Shown: one piece after another, positions 1 to 5,349 of the stretch
How positions within the stretch are numbered: the first letter of the stretch is position 1
Layout: each line of letters opens with the position of its first letter
Assembly: GCA_003601695.1 (NCBI GenBank)
Contig: PIYH01000061.1
Span: 1-7,868 of the forward strand
Direction: 5' to 3'
Source: Candidatus Bathyarchaeota archaeon
GTDB taxonomy: Archaea > Thermoproteota > Bathyarchaeia > Bathyarchaeales > DTEX01
DNA length: 7,868 nucleotides
Notes under the pieces: model-generated
What the model saw: only the letters and a program-made list of their open reading frames with translations
Database searches by the model: none
What the model was told of the DNA's origin: nothing
Made by a program: the position numbers and the translations under genes

Positions 1-33
1 GACTCCTGCTATTGCTACTCGAATTTCAGCCAA
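1..33 (-). CDS. N-terminus of probable myo-inositol-1-phosphate synthase (partial)
   Basis: Only the first 11 codons are in the window; the gene continues past base 1. Read on the minus strand from a TTG at 33-31 they give (M)AEIRVAIAGV. This closely resembles the start of archaeal and actinobacterial inositol-3-phosphate synthases, whose Rossmann fold opens with an IRVAI.GVGN-type strand and turn. The start is supported by a strong ribosome binding site, GGGAGG at 47-42, eight bases upstream. The TTG overlaps the stop codon of the preceding small membrane protein gene by eight bases, as expected for translational coupling. The enzyme would convert glucose-6-phosphate to inositol-1-phosphate, the precursor of archaeal inositol phospholipids. 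The identity rests on 11 residues, so another NAD-binding protein beginning this way is possible. Confidence 0.45.
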   Translation of the reverse strand, partial: MAEIRVAIAGV

Positions 34-229
34 ATCGTATTCCTCCCTTCTTATTTTTACCGTTTTGATTGTGAGAATCATCCTGTGCGCAGAGAAACCC
101 GCCTAGAAGGATTGCCGAAAATGAAACTTCCAGAACTATGATTGCTGCAACTCTATTTAAATAGAGAACCATAAGCAAGGGGGCGAATAATATGTAGCTG
201 AAAACAATAATCTTATTTATTATCTTCAT
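26..229 (-). CDS. Small two-helix membrane protein, function unknown
   Basis: A 67-residue protein that I do not recognise. Two hydrophobic segments, about residues 7-24 and 28-48, are joined by a short polar turn (LNR), so it should form a membrane hairpin. The tail is polar and basic (NQNGKNKKGG). The ATG at 229-227 lies inside the 3' end of the stress protein gene (17-base overlap), and its stop overlaps the start of the next gene by eight bases, so it is wedged between two coupled genes. The tail codons AAG-GGA-GGA also form the ribosome binding site of the downstream gene. The overlaps on both sides and the coherent hydrophobicity argue for a real gene. Its own ribosome binding site is weak (AAGAGAT-like), consistent with coupling to the gene upstream. 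Confidence 0.6.
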   Translation of the reverse strand: MKIINKIIVFSYILFAPLLMVLYLNRVAAIIVLEVSFSAILLGGFLCAQDDSHNQNGKNKKGGIRFG

Positions 230-773
230 GTGTCTTATCTCTTTTTACGATTAGAATGGGGCATGGTGCTTTACGGATAATGCTGTGAATGACATTTCCA
301 AGTATTAATCTGGTGAAGATGTTAGATTTGGTGTTTCCGATCACGATAAGGTCAACATTCTCTTGATTCGCTATCCGAACAATCTCACTGGCTGGATGGC
401 CTTTTCCCATTATTGCATAAGATTCTATACCGATGCTCTGCACCAAGGTTAGAGTGGAAATCAGGATGCTTCTGGCTTCTTCTTCCATTTCTTTCAGAAC
501 ATCGGTTTGAATGAATAAACTTTCATGACAAAATGCATCCCCAGGAGCCATCAGCCAACTGTAAAGATGATATGTCGGGACGATGTTGATTATGCAGATT
601 TTTGATCCATACGTCGCAGCTAAATCAACAGCTAGCTCTAAAGCATTCATTGAGGATTCTGATCCATCCACCAGAACTAGGATCTTGGATAAACGGTTCG
701 AAACTTTCGGGAAGATTATATTCTTAATGTTCTTAACTTCCTTTATCAATTTATTGCACCTATCGCACCGCAA
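213..773 (-). CDS. Universal stress protein (UspA family) with N-terminal Cys-x2-Cys leader
   Basis: A 186-residue protein with one Usp domain from about residue 29. The first strand and loop read KILVLVDGSESS (nucleotide-contacting Asp36). A central MGKGHPASEIVRIA segment follows, then VDLIVIG, then the C-terminal LGNVIHSIIRKAPCPILIVK. The usual ATP-loop pattern G-x2-G-x9-G-S/T appears here as G146-NT-K149-x9-G159-N160. The second Gly and the Ser/Thr are therefore replaced and ATP binding may be weakened. The start is TTG at 773-771, preceded by a GGTGTGA-like ribosome binding site; no ATG lies nearby upstream. This start adds about 28 residues ahead of the Usp fold, including a Cys3-x2-Cys6 pair unusual for the family. 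It is first in a minus-strand operon with the small membrane protein and the inositol-phosphate synthase. Usp proteins are cytosolic stress or signalling proteins; no partner is evident. Confidence 0.88.
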   Translation of the reverse strand: MRCDRCNKLIKEVKNIKNIIFPKVSNRLSKILVLVDGSESSMNALELAVDLAATYGSKICIINIVPTYHLYSWLMAPGDAFCHESLFIQTDVLKEMEEEARSILISTLTLVQSIGIESYAIMGKGHPASEIVRIANQENVDLIVIGNTKSNIFTRLILGNVIHSIIRKAPCPILIVKRDKTHEDNK

Positions 774-828
774 ATACGTATCACACCGGTTTAATACGTC
801 GTATCTTACTGGTTCTATCTATAGAAAG

Positions 829-850
829 CGAAAGACATATAAGATTTTCG
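829..850. promoter_or_regulatory. Shared divergent archaeal promoter (TATA with BRE-like ends on both sides)
   Basis: This 22-base element lies between the divergent stress-protein and ArsR genes. It begins CGAAA and ends TTTCG, flanking a central ACATATAAG. Read on either strand it gives a purine-rich BRE-like CGAAA followed by a TATA-like core. On the plus strand, initiation about 25 bases downstream (near 867) would leave a leader of about 18 bases with the GGTGAT ribosome binding site before the TTG at 885. On the minus strand, initiation near 813 would leave about 40 bases before the TTG at 773. One TBP/TFB site in two orientations could serve both genes. The element is seen in the sequence; its use in both directions is inferred. 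Confidence 0.55.
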
Positions 851-884
851 GTTAATGTAAAAACAAGTATTTTGGTGATGATGA

Positions 885-1586
885 TTGCATAAGGGAGATA
901 AGGAAGGAACGACGGGTTTAAGAAGAGCTGTAAAGATAGTTGACAACCCAAAAATACTCGCAGATCCCGTTAGAAGGGAGATTCTGAGGTTGCTTAATAT
1001 TAAGCCTCAAACTTCAACGCAACTTGCTGAGAGACTGAATCTTTCAAAATCGACGGTCGGTCATCATCTCATGGTATTGCGGAGAATGAAGCTCATCAAA
1101 ATAAAATGGGCCATGCCTGGCCCCCATGGCATACTGGAGAAATATTACGAGCCAGTTGCACTCGTATTTATTGAGGATTACAAGCGCATCCCTGAAGACT
1201 TAAAGAAGTATTTCCTCTCAATCCACATTGAGCGTCTAAGAGGAATGCTAAGCACGCTTCAGCTCATCGGAGATATGACCAGCGCCTTCCAAGCGATCAG
1301 GAAGACATGGGAGCAAACCGTGAAGATTCCCTCTGACTTTGACCTTCTAAGCGAACTTGGAAATGAGAGCCTCAAATACATGACTCAAATCGGCCAGAAA
1401 TATGAGAATATGATGACGGATCTTGACGCGGAGACCCTGCTGACGAAGATTTACAGCGAAGCGCTCAGGGCGATAATAAGCAGTGGCGTTTGGGCCAAGG
1501 TATTCACGAGTATAAGTGAGATAAGCACTCTTCTTATAAAAAGAAATAGTGATTCTGGAAGAGGAAATTGCGCTCATAACGTTTAA
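885..1586 (+). CDS. ArsR-type winged-helix transcriptional regulator
   Basis: A 233-residue DNA-binding regulator. Residues about 22-72 form an ArsR-like helix-turn-helix: ILADPVRREILRLL, then TSTQLAERLNLSKSTVGHHLMVL with the recognition helix near residues 54-66, then RRMKLI. A wing follows at about 72-91 (KWAMPGPHGILEKYYEP). The remaining 140 or so residues are mostly helical and probably form a ligand-sensing or dimerisation domain that I cannot assign. I see no ArsR-type CxC metal site in the recognition helix. The start is TTG at 885: an in-frame TGA lies immediately upstream (882-884) and GGTGAT at 874-879 is a good ribosome binding site at five bases. The gene is divergent from the stress protein operon and sits about 660 bases upstream of the ABC importer. 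It could control either, but nothing in the sequence proves a target. Confidence 0.88.
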   Translation: MHKGDKEGTTGLRRAVKIVDNPKILADPVRREILRLLNIKPQTSTQLAERLNLSKSTVGHHLMVLRRMKLIKIKWAMPGPHGILEKYYEPVALVFIEDYKRIPEDLKKYFLSIHIERLRGMLSTLQLIGDMTSAFQAIRKTWEQTVKIPSDFDLLSELGNESLKYMTQIGQKYENMMTDLDAETLLTKIYSEALRAIISSGVWAKVFTSISEISTLLIKRNSDSGRGNCAHNV

Positions 1587-1803
1587 GTGGCGAGAAAAAT
1601 CAAAATAAGAGTCGGAACCATAACAGCTCTTATTTAAAACTCTATGCATAGCGAAACTCCGAGAGGTTGCTGGAGAACTCGGCTTTCACGAGCTGATCGA
1701 GCTTTTCGATTAGATGCTGAGGTGGATGGATTTTCATTTAAATCTCCAGAGCCGTGTATAAAAATGTGTATACATGCTTATATGGGGTTTTTCTCCGGTC
1801 TGC

Positions 1804-1823
1804 GTAAAAATAGTATATATACT
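1804..1823 (+). promoter_or_regulatory. Possible archaeal TATA promoter inside the long intergenic region
   Basis: An A-rich stretch (GTAAAAATA) runs into AGTATATATACT, a perfect 12-base palindrome at 1812-1823 with a strong TATA character. If used on the plus strand, transcription would begin near 1845 and run through the inverted-repeat-rich segment towards the T6 tracts at 2164-2188, giving an RNA of roughly 320 bases with no evident reading frame. Because the core is symmetric, the direction cannot be told from this element alone. Confidence 0.3.
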
Positions 1824-1869
1824 TGCGGAGTTACGGATGAATGCTCTTTGAATCTGCTTATAAAATTTT

Positions 1870-1881
1870 GAATGATCATTC
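1870..1881. repeat. Perfect 12-bp palindrome GAATGATCATTC with adjacent half-site
   Basis: GAATGATCATTC is its own reverse complement. Nine bases further on, TCATTC recurs at 1888-1893 after the run CAGGGGG, so the half-site occurs three times in 24 bases. This is the usual form of a dimeric regulator's operator, and the ArsR-type gene just upstream is a candidate partner. No copy of the palindrome occurs near the shared divergent promoter or next to the importer TATA box, so the target gene is not obvious. Confidence 0.4.
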
Positions 1882-2015
1882 AGGGGGTCATTCATCACAA
1901 AAGATTTCAAACCCGTCTCTGGGAGGGTGATTTATAATTTATCCGCTGATCTCTCACCCATCCGGCTTTAAGATTCCATAGATGTTTCGTATAGCTGTAT
2001 CTTCTTATGATCCGT

Positions 2016-2041
2016 GAAGCTGGAAAGGTTGCTTCAGCTTC
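2016..2041. repeat. Inverted repeat, possible RNA hairpin
   Basis: GAAGCTG at 2016-2022 pairs perfectly with CAGCTTC at 2035-2041 across a 12-base loop. An alternative pairing, AAGGTT (2025-2030) with AACCTT (2057-2062), uses the loop of the first hairpin, so the two structures exclude each other. Such a switchable pair would suit a regulatory leader, but both stems are short and could arise by chance. No T-tract follows directly, so it is not a simple terminator. Confidence 0.3.
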
Positions 2042-2162
2042 TCAGCTCTCCATGCTAACCTTGGCATCCTCAGTACTCGGATCGATGTTGAGAATGGGAG
2101 AGACAAAGTTAAACCGAGCGAATGATGACGAAGCTTTTGACGCAGGGTATGTGGTTTGCTAG

Positions 2163-2189
2163 ATTTTTTAGATTACTCTAACTTTTTTA
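2163..2189 (+). terminator. Possible T-tract terminator upstream of the importer operon
   Basis: Two runs of six T, at 2164-2169 and 2183-2188, lie just before the importer promoter. Archaeal transcription commonly ends at T-rich tracts without a strong hairpin, so these could stop any RNA from the regulator or the intergenic region before the new promoter. They may equally be part of the AT-rich promoter region. Confidence 0.3.
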
Positions 2190-2190
2190 G

Positions 2191-2208
2191 GGCAATCTAT
2201 AAATTTAT
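2191..2208 (+). promoter_or_regulatory. TATA promoter of the importer operon
   Basis: TATAAATTT at 2198-2206 is a near-ideal archaeal TATA box, contained in the 10-base palindrome ATAAATTTAT (2199-2208) and preceded by GGGCAATC in the BRE position. Initiation about 25 bases downstream would fall near 2225-2230, giving a leader of about 25 bases before the chosen ATG at 2253 and room for the ribosome binding site. I see no second comparable promoter in the short gaps of the following genes, so it probably drives the whole cluster. Confidence 0.6.
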
Positions 2209-2252
2209 CTAATACCACAATTAACGCTGTCAAACATTATGTGGGAATGAAA

Positions 2253-3446
2253 ATGAATAGCAAAGTACTGACGATAGGACTCATCGTGGGATTGGTTGTC
2301 GGTTTAATAGCTGGATATGCAGTCACGCTGCCAAGAATCAACGAGCTGGAAGGGCGGGTCAGCGCCTTCCAGAGCAAGATATCTGAGTTAGAATCTCAAA
2401 TCAGCGCCTCCCAAAGTAAGATATCTGAGTTAGAGGAAATGATGCCCCGCACGATCATTATTAGGGATTCACTTGGCAGAAATGTTACGATACCTTATCC
2501 TTTAAGGAAGGTTGTTGTCATTAATCCGTCCGCGGCTGAAGTCATACGTGCACTTAATATGACACATACCGTAGTTGGGGTAAGCGGATCCATAAGTCGT
2601 AACCCTGCCTACTGGCCAGAGCTGAGTAAAAAACCCGCCGTATGTGAGTTTGCACATGATAAGCCAAACTACGAAGTGATATTTGCATTGAATGAGACTG
2701 TAGGCGGGATAGATGCCGTGATCGAGTACGGTGTGCATCCTGCAGTTCGCAGATTCTTCGGTGAGATGGTGGAAACGTTAGCTCCCATCCCAGTCATCGG
2801 AATCGACTGCTATAGATTTGAAACCCTCTACAGCGATATTGAAACGTTGGGGATCATGTTTGGAAGAAAATCCGCAGCCGATGAACTTATTGAGTTCTTT
2901 GAAAATATCTCCAATGTTGTTGAAAGCAAGGTAAGCGGGATTCCAGATGAAGAGAAAGTGCGGGTCTACTTTGAACATCATGGCGGGGACTATCTTACCG
3001 GCACTAGAATATCGGCAATAGGTAAAATGATAACGAAAGCCGGAGGAAAAAACGTTTTCGGTAAAGTACGTGGATACTACATAACGATAAGCCCTGAAGA
3101 TCTCATTAAAAATAATCCGCAGGTGATACTAAAGGATAGCAGAGGAGTTCTGGGATATAACATAACAGATTCAGCGCCCATACAGGCATACCTAGATGAG
3201 TTATACGCCCGTGCAGAACGTGACGGATGGAACGGAGTAGACGCGGTAGCGAATAACAAGACATATTTGCTCTCCGAATATCTTTCAGCTGGACCTAAAA
3301 AATGCATAGCAGTTGTCTACATAGCTAAGATGCTTTATCCAGAGCTTTTCGCGGATGTTGACGTTGAAGTTTTTCTCAAAGAATACTTTGAAAGATTCCA
3401 GCATGTGCCTTACGTAGGAATATTCGTTTATCCATCACCATGGTGA
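2253..3446 (+). CDS. ABC importer binding protein, iron-chelate/heme/corrinoid class, membrane-anchored with coiled-coil stalk
   Basis: A 397-residue class III (BtuF/FepB-like) substrate-binding protein. Residues about 5-26 are a hydrophobic helix (GLIVGLVVGLIAGYAV) with no lipobox Cys, so it is probably an uncleaved anchor. Residues 29-63 form a heptad-rich stalk with two 14-residue repeats. From about residue 67 comes the binding domain: RDSLGRNVTIP, RKVVVINPSAAEVIRAL, VVGVSGSI, PNYEVIFAL, and later SPEDLIKNNPQVILK and an AVANNKTYLL-type C-lobe. The domain captures substrate outside the cell and delivers it to the permease. I chose ATG 2253 because GGGA at 2243-2246 sits six bases upstream; GTG 2241 and ATG 2247 are possible alternatives in the same frame. 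The stop overlaps the first possible permease start. The fold class is clear, but the ligand (heme, cobalamin or iron chelate) is not shown by the sequence. Confidence 0.9.
   Translation: MNSKVLTIGLIVGLVVGLIAGYAVTLPRINELEGRVSAFQSKISELESQISASQSKISELEEMMPRTIIIRDSLGRNVTIPYPLRKVVVINPSAAEVIRALNMTHTVVGVSGSISRNPAYWPELSKKPAVCEFAHDKPNYEVIFALNETVGGIDAVIEYGVHPAVRRFFGEMVETLAPIPVIGIDCYRFETLYSDIETLGIMFGRKSAADELIEFFENISNVVESKVSGIPDEEKVRVYFEHHGGDYLTGTRISAIGKMITKAGGKNVFGKVRGYYITISPEDLIKNNPQVILKDSRGVLGYNITDSAPIQAYLDELYARAERDGWNGVDAVANNKTYLLSEYLSAGPKKCIAVVYIAKMLYPELFADVDVEVFLKEYFERFQHVPYVGIFVYPSPW
2361..2444 (+). repeat. Two in-frame 42-bp tandem repeats coding the coiled-coil stalk
   Basis: Copies at 2361-2402 and 2403-2444 match at 29 of their first 33 bases, including an identical 17-base block (AAGATATCTGAGTTAGA). 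They encode SAFQSKISELESQI and SASQSKISELEEMM, each two heptads long. The phase continues upstream in INELEGRV. The nucleotide conservation, including synonymous positions, points to a fairly recent duplication that lengthened the stalk by whole heptads. Confidence 0.85.
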
Positions 3447-3484
3447 GCAACCAGTTGACATCCAACGAAACACAAGAGGCTAAG

Positions 3485-4552
3485 ATGCAAAGTCTCCCTT
3501 GCAGTAAACTCTATTCAAAGATTACCGCGAGAAAGGCCCTTTTTATTTTTTTATGCCTCGTTACTCTTGTAATCTTGGTGCCGGTGTCAGCTTCTTTCGG
3601 AAGCGTACATCTAGAAGTAAATGATGTGTTTCACGCGATTATCGCGAGGATATTCCCCTTCAGCGGTGTGAAGAGCAGTGAGCTTGCAAGCGTTATTGTC
3701 TGGCGTCTGAGGCTTCGATGGGTTACTATGGCTATGGTCACTGGGGCTGGGCTTGCCATCTGTGGGGCGGTGATGCAGGGAGCTCTGCGAAATCCTCTGG
3801 TGAGTCCTTTTACTGTAGGAGTAAGCTCCGGAGCTACTCTTGGGGCTTCCTTAGCCATAATCCTTGGAATCAGCTTTGTAGGCAGCGGGAGATACTTTAT
3901 AGTGGCGAATGCATTCGTTTTTTCCATGATCACATCCCTCCTGATCATAGGTTTCGGAAGGCTGAGAGGGACGACGCCTGAGGCCTTCATACTTGTCGGA
4001 ATCGCCTTAACATACACCTTCAGCGCAATTACCTCCTTCCTGCAGTATTGTGCTGAAGAAGGAGATCTCATGGCTGTGGCCCACTGGATCTTTGGAAGTG
4101 TTATGCGGGCATCCTGGGAGGATATCATACTGGTCTCAGCTATAATGCTCGTATGCCTTCCCTTCCTTATGAAGTACTGCTGGGACCTGAACGCCATGGC
4201 GTTTGGAGGAGACGAGGTCGCCGTCAGCTTAGGCGTTAATCCAGCTAGGGTAAGAACCGCATCCATGATATTGGTGGCGTTAATAACGGCCAGCATCACC
4301 TCCTTCACTGGAATCATCGGCTTCGTCGGCCTAGTAGCGCCCCACATAGCGCGGCTGGTAATCGGCGGAGATCATAGGTTTCTTCTACCCTGCTCCTCCG
4401 TTATAGGCGCCATAATGGTTGTCACCGCAAACGTTATAGGAAGATCGATAATGCCACCAGCCGTACTTCCCGTTGGAATAGTGATGAGTTCCATTGGGGG
4501 ACCGTTCTTCCTCTATCTACTATTGAAGAAGAGGAGGAGGTATTGGGAATGA
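3485..4552 (+). CDS. ABC importer permease, FecCD/BtuC family
   Basis: A 355-residue integral membrane subunit (370 if read from ATG 3440), the usual length for the family, with about ten hydrophobic helices. Diagnostic segments are GAVMQGALRNPLVSP at about residues 94-108, which opens the conserved early membrane core, and GFVGLVAPHIAR at about 279-290, the region of the cytoplasmic coupling helix that contacts the ATPase. It forms the translocation channel as a homodimer. ATG 3440 overlaps the binding-protein stop by seven bases but has no ribosome binding site. ATG 3485 has GAGG at 3476-3479 five bases upstream and still leaves a normal cytoplasmic leader of about 17 residues, so I prefer it; the longer form remains possible. 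The 3' end overlaps the ATPase start by four bases. Confidence 0.93.
   Translation: MQSLPCSKLYSKITARKALFIFLCLVTLVILVPVSASFGSVHLEVNDVFHAIIARIFPFSGVKSSELASVIVWRLRLRWVTMAMVTGAGLAICGAVMQGALRNPLVSPFTVGVSSGATLGASLAIILGISFVGSGRYFIVANAFVFSMITSLLIIGFGRLRGTTPEAFILVGIALTYTFSAITSFLQYCAEEGDLMAVAHWIFGSVMRASWEDIILVSAIMLVCLPFLMKYCWDLNAMAFGGDEVAVSLGVNPARVRTASMILVALITASITSFTGIIGFVGLVAPHIARLVIGGDHRFLLPCSSVIGAIMVVTANVIGRSIMPPAVLPVGIVMSSIGGPFFLYLLLKKRRRYWE
4531..4541 (+). promoter_or_regulatory. Strong ribosome binding site of the ATPase gene
   Basis: GAGGAGGAGGT inside the last permease codons (KKRRRY) is complementary to the 16S anti-Shine-Dalgarno tail and lies seven bases before ATG 4549. It fixes the start at 4549 rather than the in-frame TTG 4543. 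The permease C-terminal Lys/Arg run is partly a by-product of this site. Confidence 0.75.
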
Positions 4553-5316
4553 AGCTTGAGATTAGAGGAGTGAACTTTAGCTACGATAGTCGACCCGTAC
4601 TAGAAGATGTCACCATGAGTGTGGATGAGGGAAACGTTGTAAGTCTAGTTGGTCCTAACGGTTCGGGAAAAACTACACTTCTCAAATGTATTAACAAGAT
4701 TCTAAAGCCTAAAAAAGGAGTTGTTTTAGTCGAAGAAAAAGACGTAAGAGAAATGAAACTGAAAGAACTTGCAAAGCTCTTAGGTTACGTCCCCCAGATT
4801 TCCGTAAGCTCCTTCCCATCAACGGTGTTCGACACAGTGCTACTCGGAAGAAGACCGTACATAAATTGGAGTGTAAGCCCTAAAGACAGAGAAATTGCAT
4901 CTCAAACACTCGCCCTGATGGGAATTGAAGACTTGGCACTCAGACACCTCAACGAGCTCAGTGGGGGTGAGAGGCAAAAAGTCATTATTGCAAGAGCTCT
5001 GGCTCAAGAGCCGCAAGTTATTCTTCTCGATGAACCCACCAGCAACCTCGATATTAAGCATCAGCTTGAAGTCTTAGGCATAATCAGATCTGTTGTTAAA
5101 AAGAAGAGAATAGCAGCTCTAATTGCGATTCACGACTTAAATCTAGCATCCAGATTCTCCGATAAGATCATCCTTCTGCATAAAGGGAAAATATACGACG
5201 CCGGCGAGCCAGCCAAGGTCCTCACTCAAGAGAATATAAGAATAGTCTATGGAGTCGAAGTGGAGATTAACAATTCGGGGACGCCATATATCATACCTTT
5301 GACACCTGTTAACTAG
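4549..5316 (+). CDS. ABC importer ATPase, FecE/BtuD/HmuV family
   Basis: A 255-residue ATP-binding subunit with every motif intact: Walker A GPNGSGKT (35-42), Q-loop Gln83 in YVPQ, signature LSGGE (137-141), Walker B VILLDE (157-162), D-loop SNLD, and switch His195 in IHDLN. LLGRRPY and the short C-terminal part are typical of FecCD-partner ATPases for siderophore, heme or cobalamin uptake. It drives the permease by ATP hydrolysis on the cytoplasmic face. The ATG at 4549 forms an ATGA overlap with the permease stop and has GAGGAGGAGGT at 4531-4541 as a strong ribosome binding site seven bases upstream. The in-frame TTG at 4543 is too close to that site to be the start. The C-terminal tail is short, without an extra regulatory domain. 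Confidence 0.95.
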   Translation: MKLEIRGVNFSYDSRPVLEDVTMSVDEGNVVSLVGPNGSGKTTLLKCINKILKPKKGVVLVEEKDVREMKLKELAKLLGYVPQISVSSFPSTVFDTVLLGRRPYINWSVSPKDREIASQTLALMGIEDLALRHLNELSGGERQKVIIARALAQEPQVILLDEPTSNLDIKHQLEVLGIIRSVVKKKRIAALIAIHDLNLASRFSDKIILLHKGKIYDAGEPAKVLTQENIRIVYGVEVEINNSGTPYIIPLTPVN

Positions 5317-5349
5317 AGAGGGAACTTTGCTCCTTTGGAGAAACGTTGG

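Larger units (their letters stand above)
1587..2190. other. Long intergenic region with palindromes and hairpins, no convincing gene
   Basis: About 600 bases between the regulator and the importer promoter. Reading frames here are short, lack ribosome binding sites and give unconvincing proteins; the longest, from ATG 1644, is Arg/Cys-rich with no recognisable motif. The region holds TATA-like stretches (around 1757-1783 and 1811-1823), perfect palindromes at 1812-1823 and 1870-1881, and several short inverted repeats: CCGAG 1659-1663 with CTCGG 1678-1682, GGGTGA 1925-1930 with TCACCC 1954-1959, GAAGCTG 2016-2022 with CAGCTTC 2035-2041, and AAGGTT 2025-2030 with AACCTT 2057-2062. The last two pairs compete. 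It could be a noncoding RNA gene, a long regulatory leader or decayed genes. I could not match it to a known riboswitch; in particular I see no cobalamin-box-like sequence. Confidence 0.6.

Noticed and set aside
1644..1871. 75-codon plus-strand reading frame in the long intergenic region
   Set aside because: No ribosome binding site before its ATG, an Arg/Cys-rich and low-complexity product without motifs, and it runs through the TATA-like elements and palindromes.
1901..1925. TTTCAAACCC-like stretch considered as part of a tRNA T-arm
   Set aside because: On neither strand does it give GGTTCRA with matching arms, an acceptor stem or an anticodon stem.
2122..2128. ATGATGA resembling a C/D-box RNA box C
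   Set aside because: No properly spaced CTGA box D follows before the importer promoter; a seven-base match alone is not evidence.
2061..2162. Short frame ending MLRMGETKLNRANDD...YVVC
   Set aside because: Reads like a plausible protein fragment, possibly of a decayed gene, but it is only about 33 codons, has no ribosome binding site and I cannot match it to a family.
3631..4347. 238-codon minus-strand reading frame opposite the permease
   Set aside because: It lies entirely within the well-supported permease gene; the product is Met/Ala/Pro/Ile-rich with no motif, as expected for the antisense of a membrane protein gene.
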